A model generated the notes under the pieces. The model was not told where the DNA came from. It searched no databases and worked only from the letters and a program-made list of their open reading frames with translations. Source: an uncultured Paracoccaceae bacterium (GTDB lineage Bacteria; Pseudomonadota; Alphaproteobacteria; Rhodobacterales; Rhodobacteraceae). From it: a DNA stretch of 9,333 nucleotides. The position numbers and the translations under genes are program-made. Shown piece by piece: positions 1-7,457 of the stretch (positions are counted from its first letter, which is position 1; every line of letters begins with the position of its first letter). Where the stretch lies: assembly GCA_937132145.1 (NCBI GenBank), contig CAKZNY010000295.1:1-9333 (forward strand), in the 5' to 3' direction.

Positions 1-104
1 TAGACCCCGTTCACGAGTCGCGCAAGTAGAAAATACAAGTTTATTGAATTAATTTGTGAAAAAGAAGTGCGCGCTAATAAACACCTGCATACGTTGGGTT
101 TTTC

Positions 105-118
105 GTGATATACATCAA
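105..118 (+). promoter_or_regulatory. FNR/FnrL-type binding site
   Basis: The sequence GTGAT-ATAC-ATCAA matches the FNR/FnrL consensus TTGAT-N4-ATCAA at nine of ten defined positions. Its centre is at 111.5. A -10-like TATTTC lies at 141-146, which would put the transcription start near 153, so the box would sit close to -41.5, the usual place for class II activation by FNR-family proteins. The gene start at 183 follows after a leader of about 30 bases. The site is read from sequence; regulation by oxygen (FnrL) or nitric oxide (Dnr/NnrR) is inferred. A second possible promoter, TTGTGA at 54-59 and TAATAA at 75-80, is weaker because its spacer is only 15 bases. Confidence 0.5.
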
Positions 119-182
119 CATAAGACAGCAGGTTCCACGGTATTTCACCGCCCAGAAAGCTAAACTAGTAAAGGATGACAAC

Positions 183-626
183 ATGTCTAACCGTATATTA
201 CCCCTAATAGCCGCAGTATTCCTTGCGACTCCCGTTGTTGCTCAGGATATCACCTCTTGGGTCGTGAATGATTCCTTCGACAACGTTACATTTTCTGTTG
301 AAAGCGCGATTATCGACAGAGGTCTGACGATCGACTCGACCAGCTATGTGGGTGAAATGCTGGAACGTACACGTGTTGTTGTCGGGTCTGACATCACGCT
401 ATATTCCGAGGCCGTCGTCTACAGCTTCTGCTCCGCATCCGTATCACGCGGTGTGATGGAAGCAGACATCATGAACATCGCATTCTGCCCCTACGGTATC
501 TTTGTATTCACCACACCAGAGAATCCAGACCAAACCACAGTCGGCCATCGCTTCATGCCCGGCGCCAGCATGGCACCCGTTAACGAAATGTTAGACGCCA
601 TCATTCTTGAAGCCATCGAGGGTTAA
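183..626 (+). CDS. Exported DUF302-type protein
   Basis: This encodes a 147-residue protein. The start at 183 is chosen because AAGGA at 171-175 is a good ribosome binding site and because translation then opens with a clear signal peptide: basic Asn-Arg, a hydrophobic stretch at about residues 5-17, and a probable cleavage after Val-Val-Ala at 18-20. A frame extension to 105 would bury this signal behind 26 residues. The mature part resembles the DUF302 fold: an initial Ser-Phe-Asp segment followed by a helix ending in Arg-Gly-Leu (46-48), a middle Phe-Cys (82-83), and Phe-Cys-Pro (101-103) before a beta strand. Two cysteines, C83 and C102, could form a disulfide in the periplasm. DUF302 proteins have no settled biochemical role. 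The gene stands alone, convergent with clpB, with an FNR-type box upstream, suggesting a role under low oxygen or nitrosative stress. Family assignment is by motif memory and is moderate. Confidence 0.65.
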   Translation: MSNRILPLIAAVFLATPVVAQDITSWVVNDSFDNVTFSVESAIIDRGLTIDSTSYVGEMLERTRVVVGSDITLYSEAVVYSFCSASVSRGVMEADIMNIAFCPYGIFVFTTPENPDQTTVGHRFMPGASMAPVNEMLDAIILEAIEG

Positions 627-703
627 CGCCACCGCCGAGCGAAGCGAGGCCCAGCCCAACCGTAGGGCGGGAGGGCCTCGTTGAATTTATTCGCTTGGCG
701 TTA
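624..703. terminator. Nested inverted repeat, putative bidirectional terminator
   Basis: The gap between two convergent genes is one large nested inverted repeat. The arms are TAACGCCA (624-631) with TGGCGTTA (696-703), AGCGAA (638-643) with TTCGCT (690-695), CGAGGCCC (645-652) with GGGCCTCG (673-680), and GCCC (654-657) with GGGC (665-668). The outermost arms include both stop codons. On the + strand the inner GC-rich hairpin is followed by a T-rich run, TTGAATTTATT, so it may act as a loose intrinsic terminator. On the - strand there is no T-run. A terminator role fits its position, but it could also be a copy of a dispersed REP-like palindrome. Confidence 0.5.
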
Positions 704-3298
704 ATGAACCGTTTCGGTCTCGGCGGCATCCACCGCCTGCCCGATTACCAGCCCTTCACTATCTGCCGAGATCGGCACCTTGGATCCGTCAAACACCTCG
801 CCACCCAGCAGCATTTCTGCCAGCGGGTTTTGCAGGTAAGTCTGGATCACCCGTTTCAGCGGCCTTGCGCCATACACCGGATCATATCCGGTATCGGCCA
901 ACCACTTACGCGCCGCCTCGTCCAGTTCCAGCTTGATCTTGCGCGGCGCCAGACGTTCGCAAAGAATATCCAGCTGGATATCAACGATCCCGTCCATGTT
1001 CTCGCGACTTAGACGGTCAAACACGATGATTTCATCCAGACGGTTCAGGAACTCGGGGCGGAAGTGGCCGCGGACGGCTTCCATCACCACCTCTTTCGCT
1101 TCCCCCTTATCCAACGTGGTATCACTAAGCGCCTGCGAGCCAAGGTTAGATGTCAGGATGATAAGCGTGTTCTTGAAATCAACAAGACGCCCCTGCCCAT
1201 CGGTCAAACGCCCGTCATCCAGAACCTGTAACAACACGTTAAACACATCCGGATGCGCCTTTTCGACCTCGTCGAACAAGATCACCTGATACGGCCTGCG
1301 CCGCACGGCCTCGGTCAGCACGCCGCCCTCGTCATACCCCACATACCCTGGAGGGGCACCGATCAGACGAGAAACCGAGTGTTTCTCCATGAACTCCGAC
1401 ATGTCCACGCGGGTCATGGCGGTGTCGTCGTCAAACAGGTATTCGGCCAAGGCTTTGGTCAGCTCGGTTTTACCCACGCCGGTTGGTCCCAGAAACAAGA
1501 AGCTGCCCAGCGGACGGTTGGGGTCATTCAACCCTGCCCGCGCCCGCCGCACCGCGTTCGACACAGCCTTCACCGCCGGGCTCTGGCCAATCACACGTTT
1601 GCCGAGTTCGGCTTCCATCTTCAGCAGTTTCTCGCGCTCACCTTCCAGCATCTTGTCCATCGGAATACCTGTCCAGCGCTCAACGACGCTAGCAATGTGT
1701 TCGGGCATTACGGCTTCTTCCACCATAACATCCACATCTTGGTTTCCGGCGGCTTCGGCATCCGCCAGACGTGCCTCAAGGTTCGGGATGATACTGTAAG
1801 TCAACTCCCCGGCCTTTGCGTGGTCGGCCGCTCGCATCGCTTGGTCCAACTCGGCCCTTGCGGTTTCGAGCTCTTCCTTGATGTCGCGCGCGCCAGCCAT
1901 CTTGTCACGTTCGGCCTGCCAACGAGCGGTCATCTCGGTCGATCTCTCCTGCAAACCGGACAGCTCTCTCAGCAGTTTCACCAGACGATCCGCCGAGGCC
2001 TCGTCCTTCTCTTGCTTCAACGCCTCCGCCTCGATTTGCTTTTGCAAAATTTCGCGGTCAAGCGTGTCGAGCTCCTCTGGCTTGCTATCCGCCTCCATCC
2101 GCAAACGGCTGGCGGCTTCGTCCATCAGGTCGATGGCTTTATCCGGCAGGAAACGATCGGTGATGTATCGGTCCGAGAGCGTTGCCGCCGCCACCAACGA
2201 GCGATCCGAAATCCGAATGCCGTGGTGCAGCTCGTACTTCTCTTTAATACCCCGCAGGATGGAAATGGTGTCCTCAACGCTAGGCTCCTCAATCAGCACC
2301 GGCTGGAACCGCCGCGCCAAAGCTGCGTCTTTTTCAACATGCTTGCGATATTCATCAATGGTCGTCGCGCCAATGCAGTGCAATTCGCCCCGCGCCAAGG
2401 CTGGTTTCAGCAGGTTCGAGGCATCCATCGCGCCCTCCGATTTCCCCGCCCCGACCAGCGTGTGCATTTCGTCAATAAACAGGATGATCTCGCCGTTAGC
2501 ATGGGTGACTTCGTTCAGAACCGCTTTCAGACGCTCCTCGAATTCGCCACGATACTTCGCGCCAGCAATCAGCGCGCCCATGTCCAGTGACATTAACTTT
2601 TTGTTAGCAATTGAATCCGGCACATCACCATTAACAATTCGTAAAGCCAATCCCTCGGCAATGGCGGTTTTACCCACGCCGGGTTCACCGATCAGCACCG
2701 GATTGTTCTTGGTGCGCCGCGCCAGAACCTGCATCGTGCGGCGGATTTCCTCGTCGCGCCCTATAATAGGGTCAATCTTGCCATCACGCGCGGCCTGAGT
2801 CAGATCGTGGGCGTATTTCTTCAGCGCCTCGTAACTGTCCTCGGCACTAGCGGAATCGGCCGTGCGGCCCTTGCGAATATCGTTGATCGCCTCGTTCAAC
2901 GCCTGCGCGGTGACCTTGGCGGTTTTCAACGCCTTCTCGGCGGCGGATTTGGTCACAGCCAACGCAGTCAGCAAGCGTTCAACCGTCACGAAGCTATCGC
3001 CAGCCTTGTCAGCCAGCTTCTCGGCCTCGGCCAAAACCTTGCTGGTCTGACCGTCTATGAACAATTGATCGCCCGAGACCTTGGGCAATTTCGCAACCGC
3101 CGCGTTAACTTCGGCAATCGCCACATTCGGCGCACCGCCTGCGCGTTTAATCAAGTTCGCGGCAAGCCCCTGATCGTCATCCAACAATGCCTTAAGCAAA
3201 TGCTCAGGCATAAACTGTTGGTGCTCTTCTCGTTTGGCAATGGTTTGGGCCGCCTGTACGAAACCACGGCTACGCTCGGTAAACTTCTCGAAGTTCAT
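701..3298 (-). CDS. clpB: ATP-dependent chaperone ClpB
   Basis: This encodes an 865-residue Hsp100 disaggregase of normal length. ClpB forms a cytoplasmic hexamer that threads aggregated proteins through its pore, working with DnaK-DnaJ-GrpE. Domains in order: Clp-N repeats at about 1-145; the first AAA+ module with Walker A GEPGVGKT (204-211), pore loop KYRG (248-251) and Walker B IILFIDE (271-277); the ClpB-specific middle coiled coil at about 400-525; the second AAA+ module with Walker A GPTGVGKT (604-611), pore loop GYVG (651-654), Walker B VILFDE (672-677), [11 protein letters not shown] (746-756) carrying the likely arginine finger, and sensor-2 GARPLKR (810-816). No ClpP-binding loop or break is seen. 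The start at 3298 (MNFEKF) has GGAG six bases upstream; an in-frame ATG at 3343 lacks such support. The gene is monocistronic, convergent with the DUF302 gene, divergent from the methyltransferase-like gene, and has a sigma-32 type promoter. Confidence 0.97.
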   Translation of the reverse strand: MNFEKFTERSRGFVQAAQTIAKREEHQQFMPEHLLKALLDDDQGLAANLIKRAGGAPNVAIAEVNAAVAKLPKVSGDQLFIDGQTSKVLAEAEKLADKAGDSFVTVERLLTALAVTKSAAEKALKTAKVTAQALNEAINDIRKGRTADSASAEDSYEALKKYAHDLTQAARDGKIDPIIGRDEEIRRTMQVLARRTKNNPVLIGEPGVGKTAIAEGLALRIVNGDVPDSIANKKLMSLDMGALIAGAKYRGEFEERLKAVLNEVTHANGEIILFIDEMHTLVGAGKSEGAMDASNLLKPALARGELHCIGATTIDEYRKHVEKDAALARRFQPVLIEEPSVEDTISILRGIKEKYELHHGIRISDRSLVAAATLSDRYITDRFLPDKAIDLMDEAASRLRMEADSKPEELDTLDREILQKQIEAEALKQEKDEASADRLVKLLRELSGLQERSTEMTARWQAERDKMAGARDIKEELETARAELDQAMRAADHAKAGELTYSIIPNLEARLADAEAAGNQDVDVMVEEAVMPEHIASVVERWTGIPMDKMLEGEREKLLKMEAELGKRVIGQSPAVKAVSNAVRRARAGLNDPNRPLGSFLFLGPTGVGKTELTKALAEYLFDDDTAMTRVDMSEFMEKHSVSRLIGAPPGYVGYDEGGVLTEAVRRRPYQVILFDEVEKAHPDVFNVLLQVLDDGRLTDGQGRLVDFKNTLIILTSNLGSQALSDTTLDKGEAKEVVMEAVRGHFRPEFLNRLDEIIVFDRLSRENMDGIVDIQLDILCERLAPRKIKLELDEAARKWLADTGYDPVYGARPLKRVIQTYLQNPLAEMLLGGEVFDGSKVPISADSEGLVIGQAVDAAETETVH

Positions 3299-3367
3299 CG
3301 TATTCTCCTTTTTGGCGTCATACATCCGACGCCCGAATGGCACGTCAAGTATGACCCTTTGAATAGT

Positions 3368-3396
3368 AAATGGGGGCAGGCGTATGCCCTTGCAAG
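3368..3396 (-). promoter_or_regulatory. Sigma-32 heat-shock promoter of clpB
   Basis: Read on the - strand, CTTGCAA (3396-3390) is followed after 14 bases by CCCCATTT (3375-3368). The sigma-32 (RpoH) consensus is CTTGAAA, a spacer of about 13-15, and CCCCATNT, so the -10 is perfect and the -35 has one mismatch. Transcription would start near 3361, giving a leader of about 60 bases to the clpB start. The -35 element lies inside a perfect 10-base palindrome, CCTTGCAAGG (3388-3397). A weaker vegetative candidate, TTGACG, lies further downstream on the same strand but has no good -10. Confidence 0.75.
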
Positions 3397-3406
3397 GACT
3401 CGCGTT

Positions 3407-3434
3407 TTGCGGATGTAGACATTTCTGCTAGGCT
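3407..3434 (+). promoter_or_regulatory. Candidate sigma-70 promoter of methyltransferase-pyrF unit
   Basis: TTGCGG (3407-3412) and TAGGCT (3429-3434) are separated by 16 bases. TAGGCT-like -10 boxes are, from my recollection, common in Rhodobacterales. The transcript would start near 3441, just ahead of AGGAG at 3444-3448 and the ATG at 3458, so the leader would be very short. It lies back to back with the clpB heat-shock promoter. The call rests on two short hexamers and is modest. Confidence 0.4.
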
Positions 3435-3457
3435 GCCTAAAACAGGAGAACCATGCC

Positions 3458-4147
3458 ATGCGTAACCTTGCCGACATCCGCGCCGCCACCCCGAAAACCG
3501 AGGTCTTTCGTGGCCAAATCCAACACGCCATGATCGCGGCCTTGCTGACGATTGGCACTTGCGGTCTGTTGCGCGATAACGGCGGTAGTTTTCTGGGCGT
3601 AAGCACCATGACATGGGCCTATATCACCATCGCTGTTGGCATAATCCACCAAAGCATCGTCGCCGTGGTGTTCCGCCTGCAACTGCACTTCAACATCATG
3701 GTGCGATTGTTCGGCGAAAACGCCCTGAAAGTCTGGGCCGTGATTTTCCTGCCCTTCCTCGGCGCGCGCCCATTGCTGCTGATCATCGTTGGTATCGCAG
3801 ATTATGGCTCGCTGGATGGAAACCGAACCATGCAGGTCGTATCTGGCGCATTACTGATGGGGCTGATCGGCTGGACTATGCATTCTGTAATGAAATATTT
3901 CACCATCAACCGCGCGCTTGGCGGGGACCATTTCTATGACGAATACCTGAACATGCCGATAGTTAACGAAGGGGCGTTCAAATACAGCAGCAACGCCATG
4001 TACACTTTCATGTTCACGGGTATGTGGGGCTTTGGCCTACTGCTGGGGTCGTGGAATGCGCTGGTTCTCGCGCTGTTTTACCACGCCTATATCTGGGTGC
4101 ATATGTATTGCACCGAAGAGCCGGACATGCGAATTCTTTACAAATAG
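3458..4147 (+). CDS. Integral membrane methyltransferase-like protein (PEMT/ICMT type)
   Basis: This encodes a 229-residue protein with about five hydrophobic segments, at roughly 23-37, 53-72, 90-114, 127-147 and 181-215. The C-terminal third has the layout of the PEMT/isoprenylcysteine methyltransferase superfamily: a Gly-Gly-Asp and acidic stretch (155-162), then GAFKYSSNAMY (172-182) at the place of the usual G-x-F-x-Y-x-R-N-P-x-Y motif, two hydrophobic passes, and Glu-Glu-Pro (220-222) before an Ile-Leu-Tyr end, as in phospholipid methyltransferases of the Opi3/PEMT kind. Such enzymes use S-adenosylmethionine to methylate phospholipid headgroups or other small substrates. The substrate here is not known. 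The Arg-Asn-Pro of the motif is Ser-Asn-Ala, so activity is not assured. The start at 3458 has AGGAG nine bases upstream. The gene ends 15 bases before pyrF and is probably co-transcribed with it. Confidence 0.65.
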   Translation: MRNLADIRAATPKTEVFRGQIQHAMIAALLTIGTCGLLRDNGGSFLGVSTMTWAYITIAVGIIHQSIVAVVFRLQLHFNIMVRLFGENALKVWAVIFLPFLGARPLLLIIVGIADYGSLDGNRTMQVVSGALLMGLIGWTMHSVMKYFTINRALGGDHFYDEYLNMPIVNEGAFKYSSNAMYTFMFTGMWGFGLLLGSWNALVLALFYHAYIWVHMYCTEEPDMRILYK

Positions 4148-4162
4148 CTAAAGGAGTTCCCC

Positions 4163-4858
4163 ATGCAAGCCGATGACCGCCTGATAGTCGCCCTCGATGT
4201 TCCTAATGCGCTGGAAGGCTTGCGCCTTGTCGAAAAGCTGGGAGACGAGGTTTCGTTCTATAAAATCGGTTTGGGGATGCTGACCAGCGGCGGGCTGGCC
4301 CTCGCAAATGAGCTGACCGAGATAGGCAAACGCGTGTTTCTGGATATGAAACTGTTCGACATCGGGCAAACGGTGGAAAATGCGGTGGCTGGTCTGGCAC
4401 AATTCGATCTGGATTTTCTGACCGTCCACGGAGACCCCCATGTGGTGCGCGCCGCGATTGCAGGCCGTGGCGATACAAATATGAAAATTCTGGCGGTAAC
4501 TATCCTGACATCCCTTGATCGCAATGATCTGGATATGTCGATGATCCGCGATGGCGAAATTCAGGACATCGTGCTGGAACGCGCCCGTTTGGCGCTGCTG
4601 GCAGGGGCCGACGGTGTTATCTCCAGCCCGCAAGAAGCCGCCATGATCCGCGCCCTTCCCGAGGCTGCGGGGAAACTGATTGTAACCCCCGGCGTGCGCC
4701 CGACGGGTACAAATGCACACGACCAGAAACGTGTCGCCTCGCCCGCCGTCGCCATCAATAACGGAGCCGACCACATAGTCATAGGTCGCCCGATCTATCA
4801 GGCGCAAGACCCGCTTTCAGCCGTGCGTTTGATCAAAGCCGAATTGGCCGCGATTTAG
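4163..4858 (+). CDS. pyrF: Orotidine 5'-phosphate decarboxylase
   Basis: This encodes a 231-residue enzyme, full length for the bacterial short-form family. It catalyses the last step of UMP synthesis, decarboxylating orotidine monophosphate in the cytoplasm. The family signature is intact: FLDMKLFDIGQTV at 59-71, giving the charged network D61-K63-D66 and the following T70. Other conserved pieces are ALDVP with substrate-contacting D12, FYKIG with K34, the TVHGD strand (87-91), GVISSP (151-156), the phosphate-binding VTPGVRP (174-180) and HIVIGRPI (204-211). AAGGAG at 4151-4156 gives a well-placed ribosome binding site. It follows the methyltransferase-like gene by 15 bases; no functional link between the two is evident. 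No clear terminator follows; downstream lies the gene-remnant region. Confidence 0.96.
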   Translation: MQADDRLIVALDVPNALEGLRLVEKLGDEVSFYKIGLGMLTSGGLALANELTEIGKRVFLDMKLFDIGQTVENAVAGLAQFDLDFLTVHGDPHVVRAAIAGRGDTNMKILAVTILTSLDRNDLDMSMIRDGEIQDIVLERARLALLAGADGVISSPQEAAMIRALPEAAGKLIVTPGVRPTGTNAHDQKRVASPAVAINNGADHIVIGRPIYQAQDPLSAVRLIKAELAAI

Positions 4859-4980
4859 CGCCGGATCCACCACTCCGCAAACGCCAAATTCGGGACCCAA
4901 CACAGCCACGCCACCCAGACCGACGCTTCTGCATAGGTCATCTCGCCGAAGATCATGAAAAACGGTAGGTAACCGCGCAT
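4855..4980 (-). pseudogene. C-terminal remnant of a small membrane protein
   Basis: A - strand frame encodes 41 residues from an ATG at 4980, with a hydrophobic, Trp-rich character: it opens MRGYLPFFMIFGEM, continues through Val-Trp-Val-Ala-Trp-Leu, and ends in Glu-Trp-Trp-Ile-Arg-Arg. The stop overlaps the pyrF stop region. The ATG has no ribosome binding site, and the frame runs open upstream only to a stop at 5026-5028 through a stretch that looks like antisense of the adjacent TetR tail. I read it as the surviving 3' end of a truncated gene. It could instead be an intact very small membrane protein. I do not recognise its family. Confidence 0.35.
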
Positions 4981-5186
4981 CCGAAGATGCTTATGATGTG
5001 CTGCGCAAAATTTGCGCCCCGATCGTTAAGGGAGAGGGCGGCAGCGAGATAAACGAGTTGATGATTTGGTCGATGATACACGGGCTGGCGGGGCTGGTGT
5101 TGCACAGCAAACCCGGCAGCATGGACATAGAAAGCTCGTTCAAAATCTGGCGACTTATCCTGCCGCCACTGGAATTCGATGTTTAA
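4959..5186 (+). pseudogene. TetR-family regulator, C-terminal remnant
   Basis: The frame is open from 4959 to the TAA at 5184-5186, about 75 codons. From about 4977 it reads like the end of a TetR/AcrR regulator: Ala-Ser-Glu-Asp-Ala-Tyr-Asp-Val-Leu, then IWSMIHGLAGLVLHSK, which matches the Trp-x-x-x-His-Gly-Leu-Ala pattern of the ligand-binding C-terminal domain of WHG-type TetR proteins. The N-terminal helix-turn-helix and most of the core are absent, and a stop precedes the frame at 4956-4958. The only nearby start is a GTG at 4998 without a ribosome binding site. A 15-base palindrome, GCGCAAA-A-TTTGCGC, lies at 5003-5017. The stop overlaps that of the VOC gene in TTAA at 5183-5186. It is almost surely not a functional regulator. 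Confidence 0.5.
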
Positions 5187-5596
5187 CTGGCAAATAACCC
5201 GTCGAAATTTGCGAAACCTTTGATTTCGATAGGGTTGCCGCTGGGATCATGGAAAAACATGGTCCATTGCTCGCCCGGCTCGCCTTCAAACCTGACCGAC
5301 GGCGGGATCAGAAATTCGACGCCTTCGGCCTTTAGCTTTTCAGCCAATGGCTGCCAGTTTTCCAAGGGCAGCACTACGCCCAGATGAGGCATCGGAACTT
5401 TCGTGCCGCCAACCAGCCCCGTTCGCTCGACGGAAAACGGTTCGCCTATATGTAGGGAAATCTGATGACCGAAGAAGTTGAAATCCACCCAAGTCTCGGT
5501 GCTTCTGCCCTCGGGACAACCAAGAAGTTCCCCATAAAACGCCCGCGCATCGGCTAGATTGCGGACGTTATACGCAAGATGGAAGACGGATTTCAT
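5183..5596 (-). CDS. VOC-family (glyoxalase/dioxygenase fold) protein
   Basis: This encodes a 137-residue protein with the two beta-alpha-beta-beta-beta halves of the vicinal oxygen chelate fold. The first half opens VFHLAYNV with candidate metal ligand H6, then the Ala-Arg-Ala-Phe-Tyr helix (17-21) and a strand ending SLHIG (H49). The second half opens MPHLGVVL with H71 and ends [13 protein letters not shown] (116-128) with E124. H6, H71 and E124 fit a metal site, with H44 or H49 as a possible fourth ligand. Family members include glyoxalase I, extradiol dioxygenases and fosfomycin thiol transferases; the substrate cannot be told here. Its ATG overlaps the trpB stop as ATGA (5593-5596), so it is translationally coupled and last in the operon. 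It occupies the place where trpA often follows trpB, but has no similarity to TrpA. Confidence 0.85.
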   Translation of the reverse strand: MKSVFHLAYNVRNLADARAFYGELLGCPEGRSTETWVDFNFFGHQISLHIGEPFSVERTGLVGGTKVPMPHLGVVLPLENWQPLAEKLKAEGVEFLIPPSVRFEGEPGEQWTMFFHDPSGNPIEIKGFANFDGLFAS

Positions 5597-6822
5597 TCGC
5601 TAACATCAACGCCAAGTGCGGCGGCAACGGTGAAAATGTCCTTATCTCCACGGCCACACATGTTCATGATAATGATATGATCCGATGGCAGGTTCGGCGC
5701 GATTTTGGTGACATGCGCCAGCGCGTGCGCCGGTTCTAGCGCGGGAATGATCCCCTCGGTCGTGCAAGAAAGCTGGAAAGCCTCCAGTGCTTCAACATCA
5801 GTGATCGAGACATATTCCACGCGCCCGATATCGTGCAGCCATGAATGTTCAGGACCAATTCCCGGATAATCGAGCCCCGCCGAAATCGAATGCCCTTCAA
5901 GGATTTGCCCGTCGTCGTCCTGCAACAAATACGTCCGGTTGCCATGCAGAACGCCGGGGCGACCACCGGCCAGACTCGCGGCATGTTCGTTACGGTCATC
6001 AACGCCGTGGCCGCCGGCCTCGACCCCGATCATCCCGACATCCTTGTCATCCAGAAACGGAAAGAACAGGCCCATAGCGTTTGAACCGCCGCCAATCGCG
6101 GCGATCAGTGTATCGGGCAGGCGGCCCTCCTGCTCCAATATCTGCTCGCGGGCTTCCTTGCCGATGATCGACTGAAAATCGCGGACCATTGCCGGATAGG
6201 GATGCGGGCCAGCCACGGTTCCGATGCAGTAAAACGTGTCATGCACATTGGTGACCCAGTCGCGCATCGCCTCGTTCATTGCGTCCTTCAACGTGCCGCG
6301 ACCAGCGGTTACGGGCACGACCTCGGCACCCAGAAGTTTCATGCGAAACACGTTCGGTGATTGGCGCTTAACGTCCGTCTCACCCATGAACACCACGCAT
6401 TTCAAGCCGAATTTTGCACAAACCGTTGCCGTCGCAACGCCGTGTTGCCCAGCGCCCGTCTCGGCAATAATGCGGGTTTTACCCATGCGCCGCGCCAGCA
6501 AAATCTGGCCAAGCACGTTGTTAATCTTGTGGGCACCCGTGTGGTTCAGCTCGTCCCGCTTAAGGTAAATTTTTGCACCACCCAGATGTTTGGTCAGACT
6601 GTCGGCATAGTAAAGGGGGCTGGGCCGTCCAACGTAGTGCTTCCAGAGATCGTCCATTTCGGCCCAGAACGAATCGTCGGTTTTTGCCTTCTCGTACTCA
6701 GCCTCAAGATCAAGAATTAGCGGCATCAATGTCTCGGCCACGAAGCGCCCGCCATAATCGCCAAACCGTCCCTGCTCGTCAGGGCCAGTTTTGTAAGAGT
6801 TCACCGAATCCGAGGCCATCAT
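5593..6822 (-). CDS. trpB: Tryptophan synthase beta subunit
   Basis: This encodes a 409-residue PLP enzyme of usual TrpB1 length that condenses indole with L-serine to tryptophan in an alpha2-beta2 complex with TrpA. The PLP lysine is K99 in HTGAHKINN (94-102), the catalytic glutamate E121 in ETGAGQHG (121-128), the phosphate-binding loop GGGSNAM (244-250), and the cofactor-ring segment NMCGRGDKD (387-395). In that last motif C389 replaces the serine seen in E. coli (S377), a change I recall from other proteobacteria. The 6822 start overlaps the trpF stop in ATGA. A second ATG at 6819 gives Met-Ala-Ser and sits seven bases from GGAG, against four for the first, so either may be used. The VOC gene follows with a 4-base overlap. 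trpA is not in the window, consistent with the split trp genes of Rhodobacterales. Confidence 0.97.
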   Translation of the reverse strand: MMASDSVNSYKTGPDEQGRFGDYGGRFVAETLMPLILDLEAEYEKAKTDDSFWAEMDDLWKHYVGRPSPLYYADSLTKHLGGAKIYLKRDELNHTGAHKINNVLGQILLARRMGKTRIIAETGAGQHGVATATVCAKFGLKCVVFMGETDVKRQSPNVFRMKLLGAEVVPVTAGRGTLKDAMNEAMRDWVTNVHDTFYCIGTVAGPHPYPAMVRDFQSIIGKEAREQILEQEGRLPDTLIAAIGGGSNAMGLFFPFLDDKDVGMIGVEAGGHGVDDRNEHAASLAGGRPGVLHGNRTYLLQDDDGQILEGHSISAGLDYPGIGPEHSWLHDIGRVEYVSITDVEALEAFQLSCTTEGIIPALEPAHALAHVTKIAPNLPSDHIIIMNMCGRGDKDIFTVAAALGVDVSE

Positions 6823-7457
6823 ACCGCTCCTTTAGCAGCCTTAACGAAGGCCGCGATCTTGTCCAAATCCTTGACCCCCGGCGCGTTTTCCACGCCCGAG
6901 GACACATCCACCATGCTCGCACCCGTCAGGCGCATAGCCTCGGCCACATTATCCGGCGTCAAACCACCCGCCAGCATCCACGGGGTCGGCCAGTCCAAAT
7001 CCGCGATAAGACGCCAATCGAAGGCCAGCGCGTTACCGCCTGGCAGCGGGCTACCCTTAGGGGGTTTAGCATCGACAAGCAACTGGTCGGCAACGTTGGC
7101 ATATTCAACAAGTTGCGGCAAATCACTGGCATCCGCCACCCCGACCGCCTTCATCACAGGCAGGCCGAAACGCTCTTTAATATACGCCACCCGCTTGGGA
7201 CTTTCGGAGCCGTGCAATTGCAACAGGTCAACGGGAACTTTGCCCAGCATTTCCGCCAACGCCTTGTCGTCCGCATTAACAGTCAGCGCGACTTTGGTGA
7301 TCCCCTCGGGAACCAAGGCGGCCAACTCTGCGGCTTGTCGATAGGTCAGATGGCGTGGTGATTTCGGGAAAAACACAAACCCGATATGCGAGGCACCGGC
7401 GTTGACCGCCGCCTCCACGCTCTCGGGCGTTTTTAAGCCGCAGATTTTGACGTGCAT
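6819..7457 (-). CDS. trpF: Phosphoribosylanthranilate isomerase
   Basis: This encodes a 212-residue TIM-barrel enzyme that performs the Amadori rearrangement of phosphoribosylanthranilate to CdRP, the third step of tryptophan synthesis from chorismate. The catalytic cysteine is C6 in VKICGL (3-8) and the catalytic aspartate D129 in LLVDAK (126-131). Other family marks are the [10 protein letters not shown] loop (26-35), the LQLHG strand (79-83), AGGL near 164 and DVSSGVE near 190, which form the phosphate-binding end of the barrel. It is a standalone TrpF, not fused to TrpC. Its ATG shares one base with the lapA stop (TGATG at 7455-7459), and its own stop overlaps trpB by four bases, so translation is coupled across lapA-trpF-trpB. 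The ribosome binding site for trpB lies within its last codons. Confidence 0.96.
   Translation of the reverse strand: MHVKICGLKTPESVEAAVNAGASHIGFVFFPKSPRHLTYRQAAELAALVPEGITKVALTVNADDKALAEMLGKVPVDLLQLHGSESPKRVAYIKERFGLPVMKAVGVADASDLPQLVEYANVADQLLVDAKPPKGSPLPGGNALAFDWRLIADLDWPTPWMLAGGLTPDNVAEAMRLTGASMVDVSSGVENAPGVKDLDKIAAFVKAAKGAV

Noticed and set aside
105..182. Upstream start of the DUF302 gene at a GTG at 105
   Set aside because: It coincides with the FNR-type box, lacks a ribosome binding site, and would put 26 residues ahead of a clear signal peptide.
1253..2590. 445-codon + strand open frame antisense to clpB, with several other long antisense frames in 701-3418
   Set aside because: clpB is unmistakable on the other strand; long antisense frames are expected opposite a GC-biased gene, and the translation is Arg/Gln/His-rich with no family resemblance or ribosome binding site.
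3299..3343. Upstream ATG adding 15 residues to ClpB
   Set aside because: The extension does not match the family N-terminus, and GGAG is placed correctly for the ATG at 3298.
4148..4807. 219-codon - strand frame opposite pyrF
   Set aside because: It mirrors pyrF in composition, is His/Gln-rich, and has no recognisable domain; pyrF carries all catalytic motifs.
5003..5017. 15-base palindrome GCGCAAA-A-TTTGCGC as an operator
   Set aside because: It lies inside the coding part of the TetR remnant rather than in front of a gene, so chance is more likely.
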